In this document: in pieces, positions 35,119 through 44,238 of the stretch
Layout: the number at the start of each line of letters is the position of its first letter
Numbering within the stretch: the first letter of the stretch is position 1
Assembly: GCA_965203615.1 (NCBI GenBank)
Contig: OZ241900.1
Span: forward strand, 4,092,001 to 4,156,000
Origin: VXNE01 sp965203615
GTDB lineage: Bacteria > Pseudomonadota > Gammaproteobacteria > Pseudomonadales > Azotimanducaceae
Reading direction: 5' to 3'
Length of the DNA stretch: 64,000 bases
Made by a program: the position numbers and the translations under genes
Notes under the pieces: generated by a model
Seen by the model: only the letters and a program-made list of their open reading frames with translations
What the model was told of the DNA's origin: nothing
Database searches by the model: none

Positions 35119-35517
35119 TCAGCCGTCGTTCCCGCCGGGACCGGGCGTCTCGTCCGCATTGCGTGCGTGCTGTCCCAGGAAGGGTAATCGGGCGTCGAAA
35201 CCCGCGACGGCGGTCTGGATGGTCGCGATGCCCACTTCCACGGAACGTAACCGGTCGTCGAGTCTGTTGACGCGGTCGTCAAGTCTGTTGACACGGTCAT
35301 CGAGCCTGTTGATGTCATTACTCAGATTCGCGCTCACCTTCTCGATGTCGGTGCGCAGATCCTGGCGGAGTTGATCGATCTCGCTGCCAAGGCGCGCGTG
35401 CGCTGTCTGCATCATCGTGCCGAGCATGAGCGCGACGGTAATCGTCGTGGTCAGCATTGCGATGGTCCTACCGTCGAGCCACGTTGGAATGGTCTGTTTC
35501 TCCTTGCTCTGGGTCAT
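35119..35517 (-). CDS. membrane-anchored coiled-coil protein with heptad repeats
   Basis: This 132-aa protein has one transmembrane helix (AMLTTTITVALMLGTMMQ, residues 20-37). A coiled coil of about 60 residues follows, containing three perfect RLDDRVN-type heptads (NRLDDRVNRLDDRVNRLDDR). The heptads are encoded by three 21-bp tandem repeats. Composition and topology suggest a bitopic protein with an extracytoplasmic or cytoplasmic rod, resembling other small coiled-coil membrane proteins of unknown function. It is convergent with the phosphatase and 130 bp upstream of the ThDP enzyme end. Confidence 0.7.
   Translation of the reverse strand: MTQSKEKQTIPTWLDGRTIAMLTTTITVALMLGTMMQTAHARLGSEIDQLRQDLRTDIEKVSANLSNDINRLDDRVNRLDDRVNRLDDRLRSVEVGIATIQTAVAGFDARLPFLGQHARNADETPGPGGNDG
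35252..35314. repeat. three tandem 21-bp repeats encoding a heptad
   Basis: Units at 35252-35272, 35273-35293 and 35294-35314 share CGGTCrTCrAGyCTGTTGAyr. They encode identical heptads (VNRLDDR on the minus strand) in the coiled-coil protein. Copy number could vary among strains by slippage. Confidence 0.85.
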
Positions 35518-35647
35518 GGCGAAGGGTACGGACTCGAGAACGTAACTCTATCTCGCCCGGATGTGGGTTGCCATGAGTCATCGTCCCTTCTGGTTGTGCG
35601 TTTTTTCTCCATCGTTCGATGTCGCCAATAGTGCGGCGCAAGTCTTG

Positions 35648-37273
35648 TCAGCTTTTTCCCAGGCTGGAAAGCGTCGCGGCGGGTGTGATCGCTTCGGGGT
35701 CGATCGCCAGATGCAGCAGAGCCGGTGCACTGGCTGCCCTTGCTCGTGTGAAAGCCGCGGGAAAATCCTCATCCTGCTCGACCCGTTCGCCATACGCGCC
35801 GCAGGCGCGCGCCAGCGCCGCGAAGTCGGGATTGGCAAGGGACGTGGCGTGAACGCGTCCGGGAAACGCGCGCTCCTGGTGCATCCGGATGGTCCCGTAC
35901 ATGCCGTTGTCGGCGACCAGCACGATGACGTGGGCGCCCTGTTGCGCGGCGGTGGCAAGCTCCTGGCCGGTCATCTGGAAGCAGCCGTCGCCGGCGAAGC
36001 ACACCACCGTGCGTTCCGGATGGCGCAGCTTGGCGGCGATGGCGGCGGGTAGCCCGTAGCCCATCGAGCCGGAGGTGGACGCGACCTGCGTACCGAACCG
36101 CCGGAAACGGTGAAAGCGGTGAATCCAGCCGGAGTAGTTGCCGGCGCCGTTGGTTAACACCAGGTCCGGATCGTCGATTTCGCGCAGCGTGGCCATGACA
36201 TGACCCATCGTCAGTTTGCCGGGCGACAGATGCGGCAGCTTCGACCAGTCGAGATAGGCCGCATGCAGTGAATCGACGTAGGCGGAACGCTCCCCGCGCG
36301 CCGCGGTGGCAGCGAGAAACGCTGCAGGTCGGGCATGAATGGCGAGTTCGGCCCGGTGGACGCGGTGCAGTTCCCGCCGGTCGGGATGGACGTGGACCAC
36401 GGGCGTATGCGCCAGAGGGAGGGCGTACGACTGGCTCGGAATCTCCGAGAACCGGGTCCCGAGCAGCACGAGCAGATCGGTCTCCTCCACGGCGCGGCGC
36501 AGCGCGGGATTGAGCCCGATGCCGATGTCGCCCGCGTAGTGGGAATGTTCGTGGTCGAATAGCTGCTGGCGTCGGAATACGCATGCTACCGGCACGCCGG
36601 CGGTCTCGGCGAAGACGGCGAGCGCCGCAGCGTCGCGAGCGCGCCAGACCGAACCTCCAACGACCACCAGCGGTTGTCTCGCCGCTTGCAGACGCGCGTC
36701 GAATTCGCGCATCAGCGCGTCATCGGGCGGTGCTTCCGGGATTTGCACGCAACCGGGGCTGGGCGCAGCACAGGGATCTCCGAGCATGTCTTCCGGCAGC
36801 GCGATGACGGCGGGACCGGGTCGATCGGCCAGGGCGATGCAAAAGGCGCTCTCGACTTCGGCCGGCAATGTCTCGGCGTCTTCGACCTCGACGACGGACT
36901 TCGCCACGCCGCCGAAGAACGCTGCGAAGTCCAGCTCCTGGAAGGCATCGCGCCCCTTCGCGGCCCGCGCCACCTGACCGGCGAAAAGAACGAGGGGCGT
37001 GGAATCCTGTTGCGCGACATGCACGCCGGAACTGGCATTGGTTGCCCCGGGCCCGCGAGTGACGAACACGATACCGGGACGGCCGGTCAGCTTGCCGTCC
37101 GCCTCGGCCATCATGGCGGCAGCTCCCTCGTGTCGAGCGACGACCGTCTCGATGGACGAGTCCCGCAGGGCGTCGAGCACGTCGAGATAGCTCTCGCCCG
37201 GAACGCAGAACACGCGGTCCACCCCCTGCCTTTCGAGTGTCTCGACCAGCGCCCTGGCTGCGGTTCGCGTCAC
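35648..37273 (-). CDS. thiamine pyrophosphate-dependent enzyme, acetolactate synthase-like
   Basis: This 541-aa ThDP enzyme of the POX/AHAS family has three domains. The catalytic Glu is in VVARHEGAAAMMAEA (about residue 49). VTRGPGATNASSGVHVA follows. The C-terminal ThDP motif is GDGCFQMTGQELATAAQQ...VADN (GDG-x(n)-N, about residues 440-470). Candidates are acetolactate synthase-like, 2-oxoacid decarboxylase or benzaldehyde-lyase-like activities. No regulatory ilvN partner is nearby, arguing against branched-chain biosynthesis. A link to the riboswitch-controlled receptor 7 kb away is only thematic. Confidence 0.88.
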   Translation of the reverse strand: MTRTAARALVETLERQGVDRVFCVPGESYLDVLDALRDSSIETVVARHEGAAAMMAEADGKLTGRPGIVFVTRGPGATNASSGVHVAQQDSTPLVLFAGQVARAAKGRDAFQELDFAAFFGGVAKSVVEVEDAETLPAEVESAFCIALADRPGPAVIALPEDMLGDPCAAPSPGCVQIPEAPPDDALMREFDARLQAARQPLVVVGGSVWRARDAAALAVFAETAGVPVACVFRRQQLFDHEHSHYAGDIGIGLNPALRRAVEETDLLVLLGTRFSEIPSQSYALPLAHTPVVHVHPDRRELHRVHRAELAIHARPAAFLAATAARGERSAYVDSLHAAYLDWSKLPHLSPGKLTMGHVMATLREIDDPDLVLTNGAGNYSGWIHRFHRFRRFGTQVASTSGSMGYGLPAAIAAKLRHPERTVVCFAGDGCFQMTGQELATAAQQGAHVIVLVADNGMYGTIRMHQERAFPGRVHATSLANPDFAALARACGAYGERVEQDEDFPAAFTRARAASAPALLHLAIDPEAITPAATLSSLGKS

Positions 37274-37538
37274 GGTTTGGCCATTCGTTTCATGCGCCGG
37301 TATGGTACAAGCTGGCGAGCGCGCGACACGAGGTGACCGGTCCCGGCTCCATGCCTCATCGACCCTGGCCGTCGTTGCGGCCCGTTGCCACCCCGGTTGC
37401 TATACTCGCGATGCCCACTTGAGCTGGGTAGGTTGGAGCCCGCATTGAGCGTTGCGATCACGGACAGATTGAAGACACTCCCGGCTGGTGGAAGAGACGT
37501 TCAGTCCGGGTGCGCGGTGATGCGTTAAGCGGCGCACG

Positions 37539-38753
37539 ATGGGCAGGCGTACCGGATTTCTGATAGCGGGAGCGATAGTCGCGGGGGCCGTCGTCCTTGC
37601 CACGTTCCTGGTATCGCTCGCGCCGGAACCCGAACATCGGGAGGCGCCGTCCCGGATTCCGTTCGTCGAGACCGCGATCATCAACCCGGGCTCCGGTGCC
37701 ATCCCCGTGCGCGGCGCCGGAATCGTGCGGCCGTCCGCGGAGATCGACCTCGCTCCGCAAGTAGGGGGGCGTGTCGTATGGGTCGCGCCGGAATTTCGTA
37801 GCGGCCGGCGGGTCGCTGCGGGCCAGGTCTTGTTTCGCATCGACGAGGCTGACTACCAGTACCGCGTGCGCGAATCGGAAGCTGCGCTTGCCGCCCGTCG
37901 AGTCGCCATGCTCGAAGCCGAGGAGGATGCTGCTATTGCCCGCGACGAGTACGCGCGCTTTTCCGCTCGGCGCTCCGATGCTTCGGACACTCCCAATCCC
38001 CTGACCCTGCGGCAACCGCAGTTGGAGGCCGCGCGCGCGGCACTGCAGCGTGAAGAAGCGAGGCTGTCCCAAGCCAAACTTGATCTGTCGCGTACCCGCG
38101 TCAAGTCGCCGTTCGACGGGATCGTTCGGGAAGAGCGGGTTGATCCCGGACAAATCGTGACAGCCGATCAGGCCATAGGGAAGCTCTTCTCCACGGATGC
38201 TGTTGAGGTGGTCGTTCCCCTGTCGGACGCGGATGTGGCGTTGATTCCCGGGCTGTGGGCCGAAGGTGCGGAGCGGGCATTGGCCCGCGTATTCGCTGAT
38301 TTTGGCGATGTCAGAAAGTCCTGGACGGGCTTCGTCGACCGGGCAGAGGCATCACTCGACAGGGAAACGCGGACGATCCAGGTGATCGTTCAAGTACCGG
38401 ATCCATTCGGTACGGCCAGCTCCAGGGCGAGCCTCGACGCCCAGCCGCCGCTGCTTGTGGGCAAGTTTGCAGAAGTGGATATCGAGGGACTGGCGCCGGA
38501 GAGGTACTTCAGGATTCGTCGTGCCGCGCTACAGCCGGGCAACGAGGTCTGGTCCGTGGGCCACAACGGGATCGTACGGATCGTCTCCGTGCGCGTCCTG
38601 CAGCGCCTGGACGATGAGATCTTCGTAACCGGAGCGCTTGATCCTGCCGAGTCGGCGATTGTGGGCGGTATCCGTTTCGCGACCAACGGCATGGAGGTAC
38701 GCGTCTCGGACGGCCAGGTATCGCAAACGGCGACCCCGTCACCGACTCCATGA
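37539..38753 (+). CDS. RND efflux periplasmic adaptor (HlyD/MFP family)
   Basis: This 404-aa membrane-fusion protein has an N-terminal signal anchor (GFLIAGAIVAGAVVLATFL). A lipoyl-like half SAEIDLAPQVGGRVVWVAPEFRSGRRVAAGQVLFRID occupies about residues 68-105. A helical hairpin, the second half-motif LSRTRVKSPFDGIVREERVDPGQIV (about 187-210) and a C-terminal beta-barrel follow. It bridges the inner-membrane permease to an outer-membrane channel. Its stop overlaps the permease start by 4 nt (ATGA). A -10-like TATACT occurs at 37401-37406 in the 265-bp upstream region. Confidence 0.9.
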   Translation: MGRRTGFLIAGAIVAGAVVLATFLVSLAPEPEHREAPSRIPFVETAIINPGSGAIPVRGAGIVRPSAEIDLAPQVGGRVVWVAPEFRSGRRVAAGQVLFRIDEADYQYRVRESEAALAARRVAMLEAEEDAAIARDEYARFSARRSDASDTPNPLTLRQPQLEAARAALQREEARLSQAKLDLSRTRVKSPFDGIVREERVDPGQIVTADQAIGKLFSTDAVEVVVPLSDADVALIPGLWAEGAERALARVFADFGDVRKSWTGFVDRAEASLDRETRTIQVIVQVPDPFGTASSRASLDAQPPLLVGKFAEVDIEGLAPERYFRIRRAALQPGNEVWSVGHNGIVRIVSVRVLQRLDDEIFVTGALDPAESAIVGGIRFATNGMEVRVSDGQVSQTATPSPTP

Positions 38754-41700
38754 ACGGCGATGCCGTCGACCACGGTGAGCCTGCTGGCCCGATTGCGTTC
38801 ATGGCGAGCAATCGCGTTGCCGCCAATCTCCTCATGTTGGGCATCCTCGCGGCAGGCATCGTGTCGCTGACCGGTCTCGAACGGGAGGCTTGGCCGACCG
38901 TGCCCTTCAACATGATCGAAGTCACCGTCGCGTATCCGGGTGCGGCACCGGACGAGGTCGAGGAGTCGATCGTCGCAAAGATCGAGGAGGAAGTGCGCGG
39001 CCTGGAGGACGTGAAGTCGGTCAAGTCGGTGGCGGCGCCGGGGGCGGCATCCGTCCGGGTCGAGTTGAAGACGGACACGGACATCAGTGGAGCGATGGAC
39101 GAAGTCAAGGCCGCCGTAGGCCGCATCCAGTCTTTCCCCGGTGCCGCCGAGCGCCCGGTGTTCCGCGAGATGAGCAACCGCCAGAGCATGATCCGTCTCA
39201 TCGTGCATGGGGACATCTCCGAGCGGGCACTGAAGGAATTGGCGTACCAGGTCGAAGAGGAACTGGCATCGCTACCCAGCGTGTCCCACGTTGAGACGAC
39301 GGGAACGAGGCACTACGAGATCTCCATCGATGTTCCGCTCGTGCACCTGCGGGCGCTTGGTCTCACTTTGGCGGACGTCGCGCAGGCGGTGAAGGGCGCC
39401 TCGCTTGACCTCTCCGCGGGCAGCCTTGATACGAGGGAAGCCCAGGTGCGCATCCGCACCGTTGGCCAGCGCTACGTTCAGCAGGACTTTGAGGATATCG
39501 TTCTGGTGGCCCGAGATGACGGCACGGCGATTCGCCTTGGTGACGTCGCCGACGTCCGCGACGGCTTTCAGGATGTGGACCTGATCGTTCGCCACGAGGG
39601 CAATCCCGCGATCTTCGTCGAGGTGTCGCGCGCGGATGGCGAGCAGGTGATGGATGTCGCGGAGGCCGTGCACGATCACCTCGCCAACGTGATCGTGCCG
39701 TCGCTGCCGGGTGGCGTGGGCATCACCATCTGGAACGACGACTCGCAGAGCTATTCGGAACGCCTCGATCTCCTGGTCAAGAACGGTCTCCTGGGGCTGC
39801 TGCTGGTGACTGTCGCGTTGGCCCTGTTCCTGGAGATTCGGCTCGCCTTCTGGGTAGTGGTCGGGCTGCTGACCGCCGGCATAGGCGCGCTGGCCGTGAT
39901 GCTCGTATTCGACCTCGCGATCAATACGATCTCGCTGTTTTCCTTCGTGCTTGCGATCGGCATCATCGTCGACGACGCCATCGTCGTGGCGGAGCACATT
40001 CACCAGGAACGCATGCGGGGGACTGCCGGCACCGTCGCGGCGATCCGCGGCGCCCGTCGGATCAGGGGACCGTTGACGTTTGCGGTTCTCACGTCGGTCG
40101 TGGCGTTCGTTCCACTACTCTTCATACCGGGCGGCATCGGCGAGATATGGACGGCTCTCCCGGTCATCATCATCGGCATGCTGCTGATTTCCCTGGTTGA
40201 ATCGCTGTTCATTCTGCCGAGGCATCTGTCACACCTCCACGGTCCCGACTGGGAACCGACGGGTCGGATCGATCGCTTCTTTGCGGGGACACAGGCCGGC
40301 GTCGATCGCGCGCTGGCGCGGTTCCTGAACGGACCGCTCAATCGCGCCTTGCGTTTTGCCACGCATCAACCTGCCATCGTCGTGGCGGGCGCGGTGGGAC
40401 TCTTCGTCTTCAGCGTCTCGCTGGTGCCGGCTGGTATTGTTGCCACGACCTTCGCCGACGTGGTGGAGGGCGACTTCGTCACGGCAACCCTTGAAATGGC
40501 GGACGGGACTACGGCAGAACGCACGCACGAAGTCGCGATGGGGCTGGAGGAGGCCGGGCAACGGGTCATCGAAAGGCTGTCGCGCGAGCAGAACGAAGGC
40601 TCGCCCCTCCTGGTCGGGGCCACGGTGACCGTCGGCCAGGAGCCGCGCGTGGAGGGGGGCGGACTCAACCCGGCACCTACACTGAACCCCCGGGCCAACA
40701 TTGCAACCGTCGAGTTCAAGCTCGTGAGCGCCCAGGAACGGGACATCTCAACGATCGCCGTCATGCAGGCCTGGCGCGACGAGGTCGGCATCCTGCCGTA
40801 CGCGCGCGGCATCTCCTTCAGTGGCGAGGTCATCGACCTTGGCAGCCCGGTGGAGGCGGTGCTGTCGCATCCGGATCCTGAACGCCTCAACGAGATCGCC
40901 GACGCCGTGGTCGAAGGCCTTCGCACGGTAGAAGGCGTCTTCGACATCAGGTCGGATCACTCCCCGGGGATCAGGGAACTGCAACTGGAGCTACGACCGG
41001 AAGCCAGGACCCTCGGCGTCACGTTGGATGCCCTGGCCCGCCAGGCGCGGGATGCCTTCTTCGGCGCCGAGGCCCTGAGGATACAGCGCGGATCCGAGGA
41101 AGTGCGCGTGTATGCGCGCCTGCCCGAGGGTGAACGGAATGCGATCACCGATGTGGAGTCGTACGTGGTTCGGACGCCGACCGGCGCAGAGGTGCCCCTT
41201 GGACACGTGGCAACGCTGCACATGGGCACTTCGCCGCCGTCGGTACGACGCAAGGATGGCCAGCGCGTGGTCACCGTAACGGCCGACATCGACGAGAAGC
41301 GGATTTCCAGCGGTGAAGCCAATGCCGAACTCAGGGACAACATCCTTGCGAGATTCACCGCGGCCGACCCGGAACTGACCTATTCGTTCGGAGGCGAACA
41401 GCAGCAGCAAATCGAGTCCCTCGATGCACTTTACCGGGGTTTCGTGCTCGCCATGCTGCTTATCTTTGCTCTGCTTGCGACGGCGCTCTCTTCCTACGGC
41501 AAGCCATTCATCGTCATGGCCATCATTCCGTTCGGCGTCATTGGACTGGTCCTGGGCCACCTGGTGCTGGGCGTGGCCATAAGCGCGGCGTCTTTCCTCG
41601 GTTTCTTCGGACTCGCTGGTGTGGTTGTCAACGACTCGCTGGTGATGATCGATTTTATAGAGCAACGCCTGAAGGAGGGGGTATCGCCCAGGGAGGCGAT

Positions 41701-41947
41701 CATCGAAGGCGCCATGGGGCGGTTCCGACCGATTTTCCTGACCTCCGTGACCACGTTCCTCGGTTTCACGCCGCTGATCCTGGAGCGGGCGATCCAGGCA
41801 CAGTTCCTCGTGCCTTTCGCTGCTTCCCTCGGTGTCGGCATCATGATAACGACGGCAATATTGATGCTGCTCGTGCCGGCGCTCATGGCTGTCTACCTGC
41901 GTGTCAACTCGTCGCGCGTGGTGCAGGCCACGCCGGCGTCCGTGTAA
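38750..41947 (+). CDS. RND family efflux permease
   Basis: This 1065-aa proton-driven RND transporter has twelve predicted transmembrane helices and two large periplasmic loops. TM4 contains the proton-relay motif GIIVDDAIVVAEHIH with adjacent aspartates, and the duplicated C-terminal half shows GVVVNDSLVMIDFI. Length and layout fit the HAE-type/heavy-metal-independent group of multidrug or lipid exporters. It is coupled to the HlyD gene by ATGA overlap. The expected third part, an outer-membrane factor, is not downstream but 2.3 kb away on the other strand (44.2-45.7 kb). Confidence 0.93.
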   Translation: MNGDAVDHGEPAGPIAFMASNRVAANLLMLGILAAGIVSLTGLEREAWPTVPFNMIEVTVAYPGAAPDEVEESIVAKIEEEVRGLEDVKSVKSVAAPGAASVRVELKTDTDISGAMDEVKAAVGRIQSFPGAAERPVFREMSNRQSMIRLIVHGDISERALKELAYQVEEELASLPSVSHVETTGTRHYEISIDVPLVHLRALGLTLADVAQAVKGASLDLSAGSLDTREAQVRIRTVGQRYVQQDFEDIVLVARDDGTAIRLGDVADVRDGFQDVDLIVRHEGNPAIFVEVSRADGEQVMDVAEAVHDHLANVIVPSLPGGVGITIWNDDSQSYSERLDLLVKNGLLGLLLVTVALALFLEIRLAFWVVVGLLTAGIGALAVMLVFDLAINTISLFSFVLAIGIIVDDAIVVAEHIHQERMRGTAGTVAAIRGARRIRGPLTFAVLTSVVAFVPLLFIPGGIGEIWTALPVIIIGMLLISLVESLFILPRHLSHLHGPDWEPTGRIDRFFAGTQAGVDRALARFLNGPLNRALRFATHQPAIVVAGAVGLFVFSVSLVPAGIVATTFADVVEGDFVTATLEMADGTTAERTHEVAMGLEEAGQRVIERLSREQNEGSPLLVGATVTVGQEPRVEGGGLNPAPTLNPRANIATVEFKLVSAQERDISTIAVMQAWRDEVGILPYARGISFSGEVIDLGSPVEAVLSHPDPERLNEIADAVVEGLRTVEGVFDIRSDHSPGIRELQLELRPEARTLGVTLDALARQARDAFFGAEALRIQRGSEEVRVYARLPEGERNAITDVESYVVRTPTGAEVPLGHVATLHMGTSPPSVRRKDGQRVVTVTADIDEKRISSGEANAELRDNILARFTAADPELTYSFGGEQQQQIESLDALYRGFVLAMLLIFALLATALSSYGKPFIVMAIIPFGVIGLVLGHLVLGVAISAASFLGFFGLAGVVVNDSLVMIDFIEQRLKEGVSPREAIIEGAMGRFRPIFLTSVTTFLGFTPLILERAIQAQFLVPFAASLGVGIMITTAILMLLVPALMAVYLRVNSSRVVQATPASV

Positions 41948-42013
41948 GGATCTCCCGGGAGATCCCGAGAACTTGATCCTGGCGGACTCCCTGATGACCG
42001 ACGCGATCTATCG

Positions 42014-44038
42014 TCAGGAGGAGGTCGCGATGGGGTTGCGTATGCGCTTGACCCGGAACTTGAACTTCTTGTCGGGGCTGAACTTCGGCAGTGGAGAGAT
42101 TTTCAGCTTGTAGTCGGCCGGCACCATTTCCAGTTCCAGGTGATGGGCCACCAACAGCAGGTCGGCGACCATCATCAACTCGGTGAAGCGCTGTCCCAGG
42201 CATGTGTGCGTGCCGACGCCGAACGGGTGATACGCGCCGCGCTTGCGGTGCTCGTTGCGCGGTGGCAGGTAGCGGTCGATATCAAACTTTTCCGGATCCT
42301 CGAAGTTCTCCGCCATGTAATGGGCCGCCGGATACGCCACCATGACGGTGGTTCTCGCGGGCACCAGTTTCCCGTCCACCTCGAAGGCGTTCGCCGCCGT
42401 CCGGTTGTGTACCGGGATCACGGGATGCAGGCGCAGGTTCTCCATGACGAAACGGTGGGTGACGTCGATGGCTTGCATGTCCAGGTCTGCGGCGTTCGGA
42501 TCCCCGTTGGCGAACAACGCATCGGCTTCCGCGGCGATGCGCTCGTACAGGTCCGGGTTGGACATCAACTCGTAGAGCGCGAAACTCATGGCGCTGCCGA
42601 CATAGTGTCCGGCGATGATGGGCGCGATGAACGCGAACTCGAGGTCCGTTTCGGGCAGGAACTGGGGGTCGGCAGAGTGCACGTCCATCAGGTCGTCGAC
42701 GAGGTCCCTGCGCTTGCCTTCCCGTTGCGCCGGTGAATGCCCGGCATGGATTTCGGCATAAAGCGCAAGCACCGCCGCGTGCGCCCGCCGCATGGCGGGC
42801 GTGCGAAGGGCGATTTCGGGCAGCAATCTCATGACGTAAACGAGCAGTGCGCGGAACTCGAACTCGAGCAGGCCGTCGAGAATCTCGATCGGCGGATCGA
42901 TGCTCGTGCTGAGCCATGAAATCTGCCGGCCGATCCATCGCTGACAGGTCATCTCGCCGGGCAACACTTCGCCGACTTCCCATCGCCGAAAATCATCCCG
43001 CCCAAGCGTAATGAGTTCCTCTAGCCGGTCCTCCACGACGGCGCGGGAGTTCCCGGCACGGGCAGCCTTTCGCATTCGGTAGTGATCGGCGCCATCCATG
43101 CTGGCGATCGAGCGAGCGGTGCCCCAGGCAGTCTGGAAGTCCTCGAGATAGTCTCGCGTTCGCAGGTAGAGACGTCCCTTGCGCCCGATCCAATGGTTCA
43201 TTTCGGCACCGGCGAGGACGACGAACGACTTGCCGGGAAACCTGAGCGTAAAGGCGGGCCCGAGCTGCTCTGCCTTCTCGGCGAAGAACTTGGGCAAGTT
43301 CTTGGCGCGAAACGACGGCGACCGCAGGCAGTCCCACAGTCCCACCGACGGCAACGCTCGCCTGCCCCCGACACGCAGGGTGGCAGGCGGCGAATATGAA
43401 CTCCCAACCGCCGCCAGCACCGCCCGGCCGAAGAGATCCAGGCCCGCAATCAGTTCGATGCGCTCTTCGGCTTCCTCGTGCTCCTCCGGTGTCAGCAGCG
43501 CCTTGAAACCTTCGCAGGCCCGCACCAGTCCGATCACGGTCACGTCGTGGGGGTCCGGAATCTCGTCGTCGAACAGGGTGCGCATGACTCGACTGCGGAT
43601 TTCTTCGCCGGGTGCGCCGTCGACCAGGGGATAGCGGCCAGACCGCGCAACCCTGCCCGAAAGCGACCAGAACCCCGCCGTGTCGTGCTCGAGGATGTCG
43701 CGACGCACGAGTCGGTCGAAGACCATTTCGTTGATGTCGTCGGCATGGGCAGCCAGCCGTTCAATCCAGTACCGTGCACTGTGGGCTGTCTCCTCTTCGA
43801 CGATCATCGCGAGGGTGGGGTCGAGCAGTTCGTCTCCCGTCGGCGTCGGGTCGATCAACTGCAGGGTCTGAAGGTCGGTGTCGATACGACCCTTGAACGA
43901 CAGGTCCAGCAGGACGGCGCCTACGAGGGCGCACGACATGCGCCATTCCGGGATGGGAGCGACGAAGCCGGTGTCATCCTTCAGAAGCAGGAGGATGAGC
44001 TCCTCGGCGATGGTCATCTCGCGCGCTTCGGCAAGCAC
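42014..44038 (-). CDS. GPP34-cytochrome P450 fusion protein
   Basis: This 674-aa two-domain protein has at residues 8-205 a GPP34 (GOLPH3-like) domain: MTIAEELILLLLKDDTG, LVGAVLLDLSFKGRID and LIDPTPTGDELLDPTLAMI. Residues 215-674 are a cytochrome P450. The I-helix reads AGHYVGSAMS (about 476-485) without the usual acid-Thr pair. ExxR is at 533-536 (MENLRLHP), and the haem loop FGVGTHTCLGQRF has the thiolate Cys613. No signal peptide or N-terminal anchor is evident. The start is GTG at 44038 because AAGGAGG lies 4 nt upstream. In eukaryotes GPP34 proteins bind phosphoinositide at Golgi membranes; the bacterial role is unknown, so membrane recruitment of the P450 is a hypothesis. Confidence 0.9.
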   Translation of the reverse strand: MLAEAREMTIAEELILLLLKDDTGFVAPIPEWRMSCALVGAVLLDLSFKGRIDTDLQTLQLIDPTPTGDELLDPTLAMIVEEETAHSARYWIERLAAHADDINEMVFDRLVRRDILEHDTAGFWSLSGRVARSGRYPLVDGAPGEEIRSRVMRTLFDDEIPDPHDVTVIGLVRACEGFKALLTPEEHEEAEERIELIAGLDLFGRAVLAAVGSSYSPPATLRVGGRRALPSVGLWDCLRSPSFRAKNLPKFFAEKAEQLGPAFTLRFPGKSFVVLAGAEMNHWIGRKGRLYLRTRDYLEDFQTAWGTARSIASMDGADHYRMRKAARAGNSRAVVEDRLEELITLGRDDFRRWEVGEVLPGEMTCQRWIGRQISWLSTSIDPPIEILDGLLEFEFRALLVYVMRLLPEIALRTPAMRRAHAAVLALYAEIHAGHSPAQREGKRRDLVDDLMDVHSADPQFLPETDLEFAFIAPIIAGHYVGSAMSFALYELMSNPDLYERIAAEADALFANGDPNAADLDMQAIDVTHRFVMENLRLHPVIPVHNRTAANAFEVDGKLVPARTTVMVAYPAAHYMAENFEDPEKFDIDRYLPPRNEHRKRGAYHPFGVGTHTCLGQRFTELMMVADLLLVAHHLELEMVPADYKLKISPLPKFSPDKKFKFRVKRIRNPIATSS

Positions 44039-44238
44039 TGCGCCTCCTTCGATCATGATTGGTGACGGCGCCCACGGCACCCACCCTCGCGCACAGAAGC
44101 TGGTCCGCGAGTCGTCGTCACCTCACTGTTCGCCAAGGCCTACTATACGGCGAAAGCCCGGTCTGTTCTTGGGCTTTTGCGGAAAGGGCAGAGTGCCACT
44201 GATGTTCGAGTGTCCCGCGGCCGGTTAGCAGATCCGTG

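Noticed and set aside
35252..35314. CRISPR-like repeats
   Set aside because: The three 21-bp repeats are directly adjacent with no spacers and encode heptads of a coiled coil.
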